From Elusimicrobiota bacterium (lineage in GTDB: Bacteria; Elusimicrobiota; Elusimicrobia; O2-12-FULL-59-9): a stretch of DNA of 36,310 nt. Below the pieces are notes generated by a model. The model did no database searches. It saw only the letters and a list, made by a program, of their open reading frames with translations, and was not told where the DNA came from. The position numbers and the translations under genes are program-made. The stretch is from positions 1-36,310 of the forward strand of contig JACQRQ010000268.1 in the NCBI GenBank assembly GCA_016206405.1, read 5' to 3'. Position 1 is the first letter of the stretch. Each line of letters begins with the position of its first letter. Below are positions 18,559 through 28,810 of this stretch, in pieces.

Positions 18559-20015
18559 GCGACATCCTTTTATCGCACGCTTATTTCATCGCCGAAGACC
18601 CCCGGGAGCAAGGGATCATGAAGCCTTATCCTCCTCTGGGCCTGCTCTACATCAGCTCCCACCTCAAAGCCAAGGGCTTTGCCGTGGACCTCTTCGACGG
18701 CACTTTCAAAAGCATGCCTGACTTCGAAAACCACCTCTGGACGACGCGCCCCCCCGTGACGGGCCTGTACTGCACGTTAATGAGCAAGCCTCACGTCCTG
18801 AAAATGATCCAACTGTGCAAGGCCGCGGGAAGCCGGGTTATTTTAGGAGGGCCTGAGCCGCCGCCATACGCCCTCGAGTACCTTCGCTCCGGCGCCGACG
18901 TCGTCGTGCATGGCGAGGGGGAACTGGCGCTGCAAGAGCTCATCCCCCATCTCAAGCGCTTCGGCGCCGCGGGTCTCAACTCCATTGAGGGCATTTCCTT
19001 TCTTGACGAGGACGGCCGCTTGGTTCAAACGCCGCCGCGAGCCCAAATTATAAACCTCTCCCAACAGCCTTGGCCGGACCGCGAAGCCATCGACATGGAC
19101 CGCTATCTGGGGGCGTGGAAAACGCATCACGGATCAAGCTCGGTCTCGCTCATCACGGCCCGCGGCTGCCCCTATACCTGCGCCTGGTGCAGCCACTCCG
19201 TCTTCGGCGAAACTCACCGCCGCCGGCAGCCCGGGGAAGTCGCCGAGGAAATCGCCTGGCTCCAAAATAAATACGCCCCGGACCGGCTTTGGTACGCCGA
19301 CGACGTCTTTACCATCCATCGCGGCTGGATTCTGGAATTCGCAAGGGAGCTAAAAAAACGCGGCCTTAAAATTCCCTTTGAATGCATTTCTCGGGCCGAC
19401 CGCCTCGATGACGCGCTCATCGCCGCGCTTTGCGAAATGGGCTGCTTCCGGCTCTGGATAGGCGCCGAAAGCGGGTCCCAGAAAATCCTCGACGCCATGC
19501 GGCGCCGGACCACGATTGAAGACGTCCGATTAAAAACCAGGAGCCTGCAAAATAACGGCATTCAGGTTGGGATGTTCGTCATGCTCGGCTACGAAGGCGA
19601 GCAATGCTCCGACATCGAGGCGACGGTGGACCACCTCAAAAAGTCCGCTCCGGATGTTTTCTTGAGCACGGTCGCCTATCCCATCAAAGGCACCCGCTAT
19701 TATGAGGCCGTTTCGGATAAAATCGTTTCCAGCTTAAGCTGGCCCGCGCGCACCGACCGCGACCTCAAAATATCGGGCCGGCGCTCCAAAAGGTTCTATG
19801 CCCACGCGACCCGCTGGATGGACAACGAGGTGAATTTCCATAAATTGCGGGTCCAAAATTCTCTCAACCTTCCCCGCATGCTCAAGCTCTTGGCCAACGC
19901 CAAGCGCGGCCGTCTCGGCATGTGGTGGACCCGCAACGAGACGGAGGAGGACCCGTCGCAAGGCGCCGGCGGGCGCGGCTGGCCCGCCCGAGACCGGGCG
20001 GAGGCCGCATGGTGA
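18555..20015 (+). CDS. B12-binding-type radical SAM protein
   Basis: ITARGCPYTCAWCSHSVFGETHRRR; LWIGAESGSQKILDAMRRR. Confidence 0.9.
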   Translation: MSDILLSHAYFIAEDPREQGIMKPYPPLGLLYISSHLKAKGFAVDLFDGTFKSMPDFENHLWTTRPPVTGLYCTLMSKPHVLKMIQLCKAAGSRVILGGPEPPPYALEYLRSGADVVVHGEGELALQELIPHLKRFGAAGLNSIEGISFLDEDGRLVQTPPRAQIINLSQQPWPDREAIDMDRYLGAWKTHHGSSSVSLITARGCPYTCAWCSHSVFGETHRRRQPGEVAEEIAWLQNKYAPDRLWYADDVFTIHRGWILEFARELKKRGLKIPFECISRADRLDDALIAALCEMGCFRLWIGAESGSQKILDAMRRRTTIEDVRLKTRSLQNNGIQVGMFVMLGYEGEQCSDIEATVDHLKKSAPDVFLSTVAYPIKGTRYYEAVSDKIVSSLSWPARTDRDLKISGRRSKRFYAHATRWMDNEVNFHKLRVQNSLNLPRMLKLLANAKRGRLGMWWTRNETEEDPSQGAGGRGWPARDRAEAAW

Positions 20016-20815
20016 GCCGGGCGCAGGAAGCGTCCCCTTTCGACGCGGTCGCCCGGGATTACGACCGCACCTTCACTTTTACGACTCTCGGCCGGATGCT
20101 GCGCGCTCGAGTTTGGGAGCACTTGGCCGAGCATTTCAAGGCGGGCGAGCGCGTCCTGGATTTGGCGTGCGGCACCGGCGAAGACGCCGTCTGGCTGGCC
20201 CAACGAGGCGTACGGGTCGCCGCCGCGGACGCTTCCGGAACAATGCTCGACATCGCCCGCGCCAAAGCCGCGCGCGCCGGGATTGCCGGCGGGATAGAAT
20301 TTAGAAGCCTGCGCATCGAACGACTGCCGGCCTATGCCTCCCAACAGCCCCCCTTTTCTTTTGACGGCGCCTTCTCCAATTTCGGAGGACTCAACGCGGT
20401 GGAAGACAGAACGCCCGTCTTTGAGGCTTTGTTCCGCCTGCTTAAACCCGGCGGCAAGCTGATTCTGGTCGTGATGGGCCCCTGCTGCCCCTGGGAGATC
20501 GCCGGAAATATCCTGCGCCTTGAGCCGCGCAAAGCTTTCCGGCGCTGGAAGAAAAGCGCGCCGGCGATCATCGGCGGCCGCGCCCTTCGCGTCCGCTATC
20601 CGTCGGCCGCAAAGCTTCAAAAGGAGCTTTCCGGAAATTTCCGCCTCATCGATGCGCAAAGCCTGGGCTTATGGCTGCCGACGACCGAGTTCAGGGGGCT
20701 GGCGCACCAATGGCCCCGTCTCTTCGCTTTTCTCAATCGCCTGGAAAAATCTACCGCCTCCATCACCCGAGGCTGGGGAGACCACTCCATTGTCATCGCC
20801 GCGAGAAAGCCTTAA
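20009..20815 (+). CDS. Class I SAM-dependent methyltransferase
   Basis: Start ATG 20009 (MVSRAQEASPFDAVARDYDRTF); VLDLACGTGEDAVWLAQRGVRVAAADAS. Confidence 0.85.
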   Translation: MVSRAQEASPFDAVARDYDRTFTFTTLGRMLRARVWEHLAEHFKAGERVLDLACGTGEDAVWLAQRGVRVAAADASGTMLDIARAKAARAGIAGGIEFRSLRIERLPAYASQQPPFSFDGAFSNFGGLNAVEDRTPVFEALFRLLKPGGKLILVVMGPCCPWEIAGNILRLEPRKAFRRWKKSAPAIIGGRALRVRYPSAAKLQKELSGNFRLIDAQSLGLWLPTTEFRGLAHQWPRLFAFLNRLEKSTASITRGWGDHSIVIAARKP

Positions 20816-21527
20816 CAACGCCCATCGCCTGACAGGCTGGAGAGCCCGTTGGACGCGCCGCTGGCTGTCGCTGAAATACCGGATTTTTCACCGAGGGTAT
20901 CGTCGTCTTGTCTTGGAAAAAATCCCCGAAGCGGCGTTCGTGGTTCTTCCGGACGTCTTCAACCCCGTTTTATTTCGCATCGGCCCGTTTTTGGGAAGGG
21001 CCGCTTCCAAGCTGATCGCCTCAAAGGCGGCTGCCTCCGCCGCGAACGCGCCCATCCGGGTTTTGGATGTCGGAACCGGTTCCGGGGTCTGCGCCGTCCT
21101 CGCCGCCCAGGCAGGAGCGGCGGCGGTGGCCACAGACATCAATCCGGAGGCGGTGCGCTGCGCCAAAATCAACGCCCTGCTCAACGACCTCGAAGAGCGC
21201 ATCGAGGTGCGGCGGAAAAACTTATTAGAGGACCTCCATGGAGAAAGGTTCGACCTTGTGTTGTTCAGCCCGCCGTTTTATATCGGCCGGCCTCGAGACT
21301 GGCTGGACTGCGCCTGGCGCAGCGAGGACGTCTTTGAGCGCTTCGCGGAGGGTTTGCCGGCGGCGTTAAAACCGGACGGGCAAGCCCTGATCGCCCTTTC
21401 CACCGATGGAGCCGGCCAATATTTCTTAAATTTGATGCGGCAGCGCGGATTCGACGTGTCCCTCCATCAGCAAGAGCATTGGGGAAATGAAATCGCCGCC
21501 ATCTACAGCGTCCGGCCCCAAGGATAA
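20790..21527 (+). CDS. Class I methyltransferase, HemK/PrmC-like fold
   Basis: IRVLDVGTGSGVCAVLAAQAGAAAVATDINPEAVRCAKINALLN, FDLVLFSPPFY. Start uncertain; TTG 20790 is in frame, and the listed 20520 start would overlap the previous gene heavily. Confidence 0.75.
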   Translation: MSSPRESLNNAHRLTGWRARWTRRWLSLKYRIFHRGYRRLVLEKIPEAAFVVLPDVFNPVLFRIGPFLGRAASKLIASKAAASAANAPIRVLDVGTGSGVCAVLAAQAGAAAVATDINPEAVRCAKINALLNDLEERIEVRRKNLLEDLHGERFDLVLFSPPFYIGRPRDWLDCAWRSEDVFERFAEGLPAALKPDGQALIALSTDGAGQYFLNLMRQRGFDVSLHQQEHWGNEIAAIYSVRPQG

Positions 21528-21541
21528 AGGACGGCGCGCCG

Positions 21542-23017
21542 ATGATTATTTTATACAACCCTCAAAGCAGCGCGGCCCGCAAGCCTATTCTTCCGATGTC
21601 GCTCCTGGCTCTGGCCGCGCAGTTGGAAGGGCGCCGCCCTTGCCGGATCATCGACGGCAACTTGGACGATCATCCGGTGGACAGCATCGCCCGGATCATC
21701 GGCGAGAATTCTGCCGGCGTTCTTGGAGTCACGGTGATGCCCGGCCCCCAATTGTTGGCCGCTACGCGGGACTGCCGGGCGATCAAAAACCGCTTTCCCC
21801 ACGTGACCATCGTTTGGGGGGGCTACTTCCCCACGCAGCACCCGCGCCCCTGCCTCAACGCCCCCTACGTGGATTTCGCGCTCCAAGGACACGCTGACTT
21901 CGCCTTGCATGCCTTCTTGGAGATGCTCGAGGGGCGCATGCGCCCATCGGAGGTGCCGGGATTGGTCTACCGGGATCCATCCGGCGGCTCCGTGCGGCAG
22001 GTTCCGGCGGGACCGGTTCCCCACCCCGCGCATCTGCCCCCTTTTCCCTATCACCGGGTGCCGATGCAGCGCTATATCCGCAACACCTATCTCGGTTCGC
22101 GCACCTTGCCGGACCACACCAGTTACGGCTGCCCGTTTTTTTGCAATTTCTGCGGCGTCGTCAAACTCGCCAACGGCAGGTGGCTGGCCCAGTCGGCCGA
22201 ACGCATCGCCGGGAATGTGGCGATGATGATGCGCCGCTGGAACGTCAACGCCGTCGAGTTTTTCGACAATAATTTCTTTGTCCAAGAGGCTCGCGTGGCC
22301 GAGTTCGCCGACCGCATAAAGAAGTTTGGAATCGGCTGGTGGGGAGAGGGGCGCATCGACACCATGCTCCAATTCGACGATCGGACCTGGCGCGCTATGG
22401 CGGAAAGCGGCTTGCGCATGGTTTTTTTGGGCGCCGAATCCGGTTCCGATGAGACGCTCAAAAGAATGAAAAAGCAAGGGACAGCCTGCGCCGCGAAAAC
22501 GCTGGCGATGGCCCAAAAATGCGCCCAATGGGGAATTATTCCGGAATTTTCCTTCATGCTCGGAAATCCGCCGGACCCGGAAAAAGACGCGCAAGCGACG
22601 ACGGCCTTCATACGCAAGCTCAAAAAAATCAATCCTCAAGCCGAGATAATCCTTTATCACTACACCCCGGTTCCGCTTCAGGGAGAACTTTACGAGGCGG
22701 CACAGGGACGAGGATTCCGCTTTCCTGAACGCTTGGAGGAATGGGTGCGCCCGGAGTGGCAGCGGGTAGCCGCGCATCGCCCCGAATCCATGCCCTGGTT
22801 CTCCTCCAACCTGACAAGCCGTATTCGTAATTTTGAAAAAGTGCTCAATGCCTATTACCCCACGGCCACCGACATCAAGCTGGGGAAACTGCATAGGTTG
22901 TTCTTGCGCGGCCTGAGCGCTTGGCGCTACCGCCTGCATTTTTACCGACTGCCCTGGGAACTGCGCGCCGCAAACCGCCTCTTGAAATATCAGCGCCCGG
23001 AAACTTCGGGATTTTAA
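21542..23017 (+). CDS. B12-binding-type radical SAM protein
   Basis: TSYGCPFFCNFCGVVKLANG; MVFLGAESGSDETLKRMKKQG. Confidence 0.9.
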   Translation: MIILYNPQSSAARKPILPMSLLALAAQLEGRRPCRIIDGNLDDHPVDSIARIIGENSAGVLGVTVMPGPQLLAATRDCRAIKNRFPHVTIVWGGYFPTQHPRPCLNAPYVDFALQGHADFALHAFLEMLEGRMRPSEVPGLVYRDPSGGSVRQVPAGPVPHPAHLPPFPYHRVPMQRYIRNTYLGSRTLPDHTSYGCPFFCNFCGVVKLANGRWLAQSAERIAGNVAMMMRRWNVNAVEFFDNNFFVQEARVAEFADRIKKFGIGWWGEGRIDTMLQFDDRTWRAMAESGLRMVFLGAESGSDETLKRMKKQGTACAAKTLAMAQKCAQWGIIPEFSFMLGNPPDPEKDAQATTAFIRKLKKINPQAEIILYHYTPVPLQGELYEAAQGRGFRFPERLEEWVRPEWQRVAAHRPESMPWFSSNLTSRIRNFEKVLNAYYPTATDIKLGKLHRLFLRGLSAWRYRLHFYRLPWELRAANRLLKYQRPETSGF

Positions 23018-24117
23018 ATGCTCGCCCGCCGGCTTCTCCAACCGCTTAAGACCGCCAATATGAGATTTTTTCCGGATTCTTTCCCCTACGCTCCGGATTG
23101 GGTCGTTCTGGGGGTCAACAACGCCTGCAACCTGCGTTGCAAAATGTGCGACGTGGGCGCCGGCTACAAGGCGAGCAACTTCTACCACAATATGACTGGC
23201 GCAAAGCCCTTGAACATGCCCCGGGAGCTTATTTTTAAGATCATTGATGAGACCGCGCGCTATTTTCCGAAAGCTAAGCTGGGCTACGGCTTCACCGAAC
23301 CGCTGCTTTATCCGCATCTGGTCGAATCCATTCGCTATGCCAAACAAAAACGGCTAACCACGGCGCTGACGACCAACGCCTTCGGATTGGAGCGCCTGGC
23401 GGTGGATTTGGCGTTGGCGGGGCTGGATGAAGTGAGCGTCTCGCTGGATGGCCCGCCGGAAATTCACAACGCCATCCGGGGCCACGCGCGCTCCTTTGCC
23501 GGCGCTTTTGAGGGAATCAAAAAGATTTTCAAGATCAAAGGCCCTGCGCCCGAAGTTTCCATATTTTGCGCCGTCACGGAGTGGAACATCGGCCACTTGG
23601 TGAGATTTGCGGAATTGTTTAAATCCTTTCCGCTCCGCCGGCTCGGTTTTTGCATACGAACTTTACCCCGCCCGATGTTGCCGGGGCGCACAATGCCCTC
23701 TATGGTCGTCTATACCCCGCCACCATTTCCAGTATGAAGGAAATCAACATCGAAAGAATGGACCTAAACGTCTTGTGGCGCGAGATCAAAGCCGTCGAGG
23801 AACAACCCTTTCCCTTCCCGGTCGTTTTTTCACCGAGGCTGATAGATTTTCAGGCGCTACAAGATTTTTACCTAAAACCCGGCAAATTCATCGGCGCGCG
23901 CTGCTACGATGCCTTCCGGATGCTCATGATCAAATCCGACGGTTCCGCCATGCCGGCCCACAGCCGTTGTTACAAAATAGAGGCCGGGAATCTATATCAG
24001 CAGAGTTTAAAGGATATTTGGCGATCCGAAGCGATCCGCCGCTTTCGAAAGACGCTGACCGCAGCCGGCGGTCTTTTGCCCGCCTGCGCCAGGTGCTGCA
24101 GCGCCTTCTCCACCTGA
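23018..24117 (+). pseudogene. Radical SAM/SPASM-like protein interrupted by an apparent -1 frameshift near 23647-23652
   Basis: N-terminal part in frame 2 (NNACNLRCKMCDVG, to 23737) and C-terminal part in frame 1 (from 23650: HTNFTPPDVAGAHNALYGRLYPAT...CYDAFRMLMIKSDGSAMPAHSRCYKIE...CARCCSAF); junction in a T5 run. Confidence 0.7.
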
Positions 24118-24120
24118 CCC

Positions 24121-25326
24121 ATGGGACCCCTGAGAATTCCAGCCGTCCGTCTTGCGCTCATCGCCGTCCTGGCGGCGTATTGGGCGTTTTTGGGCGTGGT
24201 TCCGGCATTCAACGAAATCCGAAGCGATTTTCCAAACTACTACGCGGCCGCAAGAATCGCCCTCCAAAACCCGGACGACGCCCGGCTCTACGACGACGCC
24301 TGGTTCCAGGCTAAACTCATGCAGGCCGGATTTGCCCACCCCGGCAAGTTTTCCCCCCATCCTCCCACGACGGCAATTCTCTACATGCCGCTTGCCTTTC
24401 TGCCGCCGCTGGCCGCGTTCAACACGATGACCGCCTTGAACCTTCTTTTCGTGCTTCTGGCCGTCATTTATTTATCCCGCGGGCTGTCTGCCCCCTGGAC
24501 GGAGTCGTCGCTGTTGATTCTCTTATCCGGCCAAGGGCTCGTCAATTGCTTCCTGCTGGGCCAAATTTATGCAGCCGTTTCCTTGTCCGTCATTATGGGT
24601 TATTATTTTTATGCGCGTGGAAACAAAGCGGCGGCCGGCATTTTTTTCGGGCTTTTTATTCCCATTAAATATTTCCCCGTCGTTTTCTTGCCCTACTTCG
24701 CCGTTAAGAAGGAGTACCGGCTTCTGCTTTACAGCGCCATTCCCGGCGCTCTCTTCGCGGCGGCCAGCCTATGGCTGTGGGGATGGGAAACTCACCGGCG
24801 TTTTCTGAACGAGGCTTTCGGCCCCCATCTTTTATCCAACCTGTCCCTGCAAAGCCCGTTTGCGCCGGCCTTCCAATCCTTGGACGGGTTGCTGCGCCGA
24901 TGGATGATCATGGACGCGGCGGCCAATCCGCGGCCGTGGATAGATTCTCAAGCGGGATTCTGGGCCGCCAAGCTCTTAGTTCTTTTTGCGCTCGGCGCCC
25001 TCGCGGTTCGCAGGTTCATTCAATATATGCATGATCCGGCCAAGCAGGCTCTCTGCCTTATTTTGCCCGCGCTCTTGGCGCTTGTCATCGCGCCGGCCAC
25101 CGCCACCTACCATTTTCTGCTCCTTTGGCTGCCCGTGGGGCTTCTCTTGAAGCATTACTCCAACCAGGGTCGGCATGATTTATCGCATCTGACGCTGATG
25201 GCCTATGCGGCGATCGGGTTCATTCCTTACGGCCTGTTCTATCCATTTGCCGGGGCAGGGGGGTGGGCCTGGCTGGCTTATCCGCGCTGGTTTTTGATTT
25301 TGGCGATGTTTCTTATGGCGGCGTAG
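24121..25326 (+). CDS. GT87/DUF2029-like membrane glycosyltransferase
   Basis: SDFPNYYAAARIALQNPDDARLYDDAWFQ; PHPPTTAILYMPLAFLPP; multi-pass. Confidence 0.75.
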   Translation: MGPLRIPAVRLALIAVLAAYWAFLGVVPAFNEIRSDFPNYYAAARIALQNPDDARLYDDAWFQAKLMQAGFAHPGKFSPHPPTTAILYMPLAFLPPLAAFNTMTALNLLFVLLAVIYLSRGLSAPWTESSLLILLSGQGLVNCFLLGQIYAAVSLSVIMGYYFYARGNKAAAGIFFGLFIPIKYFPVVFLPYFAVKKEYRLLLYSAIPGALFAAASLWLWGWETHRRFLNEAFGPHLLSNLSLQSPFAPAFQSLDGLLRRWMIMDAAANPRPWIDSQAGFWAAKLLVLFALGALAVRRFIQYMHDPAKQALCLILPALLALVIAPATATYHFLLLWLPVGLLLKHYSNQGRHDLSHLTLMAYAAIGFIPYGLFYPFAGAGGWAWLAYPRWFLILAMFLMAA

Positions 25327-25333
25327 AACTCAC

Positions 25334-26929
25334 ATGGATCGCGCTTCGACCTTTGGAATTCTCGCGCGGATTTGGCAATTTGCCGCCGCTCCGGTGACGT
25401 TGTGGCTGGTGGCGTCCCGATTTGCGCCGGAGGCGCAAGGCTACTACTATGCCTTCGGGAGCTTGATCGCCTTGCAGGTGTTTTTGGAGTTGGGATTGGG
25501 CACGGTCATCTCCCAGTTTGCCGGCCATGAATGGGCCCGGCTGGCGCTCGATGAAAAGGGGCGCATCGCGGGAGCAACGGACGCCCTCTCGCGTTTGGCC
25601 GGCCTGGCGCAATCGGCCTTGCGGTGGTATGCGGCCGCCGGCGCCTTGGCGGCGGCGGGATTGGCGCTGGCCGGTTTTATCTTTTTCCGCGACGCGCCGG
25701 CGTCGCACATCCGCTGGGCGCCTGCCTGGCTGGCGCTTTGCCTGCTCACCGGCTTCAATATACTCCTATTGCCGGCGTGGCATCTTTTGGACGGCTGCAA
25801 TCAAGTGGAACACACGCACGCCTATCGTTTTTTTCAAAGCGTGCTGGAAACTTTTGCGCGCTGGAGCTTTGTTTTGGGGGGAGCGGGATTGTGGACGCCG
25901 GCTCTAGCCTGCTCGGCTTCCATGGGTTGCGGTTTGGTCCTGCTGCGCTCAAGGTATTGGAACTTCTTTCGATGCCTTTGGACTGCGCCGGCTTGCGAGC
26001 GCATCGACTGGTTCAAGTCTGTCTGGCCGATGCAATGGAGAACGGCGATCACCTGGATCAGCGGCACCCTCATATTTTCGACGATGACTCTGATCGTTTT
26101 TCGCTCGCACGGCCCCGTCATCGCGGGCCAAATGGGCATGACTTGCGCGCTCATGGCCGCGCTGACTAACGCGGCGTTTATGCTGGTTTCGACAAAAACT
26201 CCCCGTTTCGCCATGCTCATCGCCCGGAAAGACTATCCGGCCCTGGACCGGCTGTTCGTAAAATCAGCCCGGGGCGCGCTGGCGGTCATCAGCCTCGGCG
26301 CGGGAGCCATGGCGGCCATGCTCTTCCTCTTGCGCCTTTTCAACCACCCGCTGGCCGCGCGGCTCTTGCCGCCGCTGCCGGCGGGCCTGCTGCTTTTGGC
26401 GGCGGTCTTCAACCAATTAAACTTTTGCTATGGAGCCTACCTAAGGGCCCACCGGCGGGAACCTTTCATGCTCACCACCGCCGCCGGCGCCGGACTCTTC
26501 TGCGCGGCCGGATCTTATTTGGCAAGCAGCTACGGTCCGGTCGGACTGGCGGCCGGATTCTTGGCCGTCAGCGCGATGATGTTGACGGCTAATTCAATGC
26601 TTTTCTTTAGACTGAGGACCGCATGGCATGCGGATCAGGACGCGACGGACAGGCGTTTTGACATCATCGCGCCGATATCGGCGGGAGATTCGATGACGGG
26701 GATGCCGGCCCCGCGCAGCGCCTCCGCCTTGGCCGCCCAGGTCCCGCTTCCGCCCTCGATGATGGCGCCCGCGTGGCCCATGCGGCGGCCGGCGGGGGCG
26801 GTCCTTCCGGCGATGAAGGCGCAGACGGGTTTGGACATATGCGCCTTGAAAAATGCGGCGGCTTCTTCTTCGGCGCTTCCGCCGATTTCGCCGATGATGA
26901 GCACCGCATCCGTTCCGGCGTCGTCTTGA
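25334..26929 (+). CDS. Polysaccharide/lipid flippase-like (MATE/Wzx superfamily) membrane protein; C-terminal ~95 aa antisense to sucD
   Basis: Multi-pass; [36 protein letters not shown]. Genuine end probably near 26630. Confidence 0.65.
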   Translation: MDRASTFGILARIWQFAAAPVTLWLVASRFAPEAQGYYYAFGSLIALQVFLELGLGTVISQFAGHEWARLALDEKGRIAGATDALSRLAGLAQSALRWYAAAGALAAAGLALAGFIFFRDAPASHIRWAPAWLALCLLTGFNILLLPAWHLLDGCNQVEHTHAYRFFQSVLETFARWSFVLGGAGLWTPALACSASMGCGLVLLRSRYWNFFRCLWTAPACERIDWFKSVWPMQWRTAITWISGTLIFSTMTLIVFRSHGPVIAGQMGMTCALMAALTNAAFMLVSTKTPRFAMLIARKDYPALDRLFVKSARGALAVISLGAGAMAAMLFLLRLFNHPLAARLLPPLPAGLLLLAAVFNQLNFCYGAYLRAHRREPFMLTTAAGAGLFCAAGSYLASSYGPVGLAAGFLAVSAMMLTANSMLFFRLRTAWHADQDATDRRFDIIAPISAGDSMTGMPAPRSASALAAQVPLPPSMMAPAWPMRRPAGAVLPAMKAQTGLDICALKNAAASSSALPPISPMMSTASVPASS

Positions 26930-27519
26930 AACAGGGATAAAATTTTAACGAAGTCGGCGCCCAAAACCGGATCGCCGCCTATGCCGACCACCGTGGACTG
27001 CCCAAGCCCGTGCCGGGTCAATTGCCAGACGGCCTCATAAGTGAGAGTCCCGGAGCGCGAAACGATGCCCACGGAACCGGGCTTGTGTATGTATCCCGGC
27101 ATGATGCCCACCTTGGCCTGTCCGGGGCTGATGACGCCCGGGCAGTTGGGCCCGATGAGCGTCGTCTCCGGCCGACGCCCCGCCAATAAACGCTTGACTC
27201 TGGCCATGTCCCTGACCGGGATGCCTTCGGTGATGCACACAATCAGCCTGACGCCGGCGTCGGCCGCTTCCAGCACCGCATCGGCGGCGAACGGGGGCGG
27301 GACAAAAATCAGGGACGTATCGGCTCCCGTCCGCCGGACCGCCTCGGCGGCCGTGTTAAAGATGGGCACTCCAAAAATAAGCCCGCCGCCTTTCCCGGGA
27401 GTGACCCCCGCCACCACTTTGGTGCCGTAGGCGGCGCATTGCTCGGCATGAAATTTGCCGGCGGAACCGGTGATCCCCTGGACCAGAACCTTCGATTTGT
27501 TATTGACTAAAATGGACAT
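26635..27519 (-). CDS. sucD: Succinyl-CoA synthetase alpha subunit
   Basis: [83 protein letters not shown] active site. Confidence 0.95.
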   Translation of the reverse strand: MSILVNNKSKVLVQGITGSAGKFHAEQCAAYGTKVVAGVTPGKGGGLIFGVPIFNTAAEAVRRTGADTSLIFVPPPFAADAVLEAADAGVRLIVCITEGIPVRDMARVKRLLAGRRPETTLIGPNCPGVISPGQAKVGIMPGYIHKPGSVGIVSRSGTLTYEAVWQLTRHGLGQSTVVGIGGDPVLGADFVKILSLFQDDAGTDAVLIIGEIGGSAEEEAAAFFKAHMSKPVCAFIAGRTAPAGRRMGHAGAIIEGGSGTWAAKAEALRGAGIPVIESPADIGAMMSKRLSVAS

Positions 27520-27528
27520 GATATTGAA

Positions 27529-27584
27529 AGTGGTAGAGTGGTAGAGTGGTAGAGTGATCGGGTGATCAAGTAATCGAGTGAACG
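27529..27584 (-). repeat. Octanucleotide array A5-left, directly upstream of the sucD start
   Basis: Minus strand: gttcactcgattacttgatcacccgatcactctaccactctaccactctaccact. Confidence 0.88.
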
Positions 27585-27621
27585 ATGGGTTGACGTTGGG
27601 TTTTGAGTTCCGCTGAATCCA

Positions 27622-27652
27622 ATCACTTTACCACCTTTACCACTTTACCACT
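27622..27652 (+). repeat. Octanucleotide array A5-right, containing the sucC stop codon and C-terminal codons
   Basis: atcactttaccacctttaccactttaccact; inverted relative to A5-left. Confidence 0.85.
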
Positions 27653-28810
27653 ATCTTTCCGGGCGGCTTTCACCGCTTTCTGAGCCGCATCTTCAAGGTC
27701 GGCGGCCTGCGTCAAGGGCAGCCCGGATTGCGCTAAAAGCTTGCGCCCTTCCTCGACCCGCGTTCCCTCCAGGCGCACGATCAGGGGAACATCGAGCCGC
27801 ACGTGTTCCAATGCCTTCAAAATCCCCTCGGCGATGACGTCGCACTTCATGATGCCGCCGAAAATGTTGACCAAGACAGCCTCCACCTTGGGATCCTTCA
27901 GCAAAATCTCGAAGGCCTCGCGGACTTGTCCGACATTGGCGCCGCCGCCCACGTCCAAAAAATTGGCCGGTTCTCCGCCCGCCAGCTTGACGATATCCAT
28001 GGTCCCCATGGCCAAGCCGGCCCCGTTGACCATGCAGCCGATGTTGCCGTCCAAGCTGATGTAGGAAATTCCCGCTTTCTTGGCCGCGCGCTCCAAATCG
28101 GTCGCGTCGAGGTCCTCCCGGACCGAGGGATGTCGAAAAAGGCCGTTGTCATCGAGGGCCACTTTGGCGTCCAGAGCGATCCATCGGAAATCCGGGGTTG
28201 TCGCCAGCGGATTGATTTCTACCAGGCTCGCGTCCTGCTCGAGAAAAAGCCTGGCCAGGGAAACGGCGATGGCGCAAAATCCGGAGACGAGCTCCGGGGC
28301 GAGCTCGAGGCCGAAGGCCAGGCGGCGCGCCTGAAACGCCTCCAGGCCGCCCCCGGGGTCCAAGGGCTCGGTCAAAATAGCCTGCGGTTTGTCCCGGGCG
28401 ACGTTTTCAATTTCCATGCCGCCCTCCTTGGACGCGATCATCAGCGGACAGCCCCGCTTGCGGTCCATGACCACCGACAGGTAATATTCTTTGTCGATCT
28501 TCACGGCGGCTTCGGCCAAAATCTGATTAACGACGACGCCCCGGCCCGCCGTCTGGTGGGTCGTCAGAGACATGCCGATCATCTTCTGCGCCAAAGCGCC
28601 GGCCTCTTCCGCCGTGCGCGCCGTTTGAATGCCGCCCGCTTTCCCGCGGCCCCCGGCAAAAACCTGCGCCTTGAGCACCCACGGCCCGGCGCCTGCTTTC
28701 TTGATCGCCACGGCCGCCTCCGGCGCCGAAGAAAATACGCCGGCCGACAAGGGAACGGGCACTCCGTATTCCTTTAATAGGCGTTTGGATTCAAATTCCA
28801 GAAGCTTCAT
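27623..28810 (-). CDS. sucC: Succinyl-CoA synthetase beta subunit
   Basis: [80 protein letters not shown] overlap with gltA. Confidence 0.95.
   Translation of the reverse strand: MKLLEFESKRLLKEYGVPVPLSAGVFSSAPEAAVAIKKAGAGPWVLKAQVFAGGRGKAGGIQTARTAEEAGALAQKMIGMSLTTHQTAGRGVVVNQILAEAAVKIDKEYYLSVVMDRKRGCPLMIASKEGGMEIENVARDKPQAILTEPLDPGGGLEAFQARRLAFGLELAPELVSGFCAIAVSLARLFLEQDASLVEINPLATTPDFRWIALDAKVALDDNGLFRHPSVREDLDATDLERAAKKAGISYISLDGNIGCMVNGAGLAMGTMDIVKLAGGEPANFLDVGGGANVGQVREAFEILLKDPKVEAVLVNIFGGIMKCDVIAEGILKALEHVRLDVPLIVRLEGTRVEEGRKLLAQSGLPLTQAADLEDAAQKAVKAARKDSGKVVKVVK

Noticed and set aside
21551-23347. 598-aa minus-strand ORF
   Set aside because: Antisense to two radical SAM genes with intact motifs; composition artefact.
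27803-28777. 324-aa + strand ORF
   Set aside because: Antisense to sucC; no motif.
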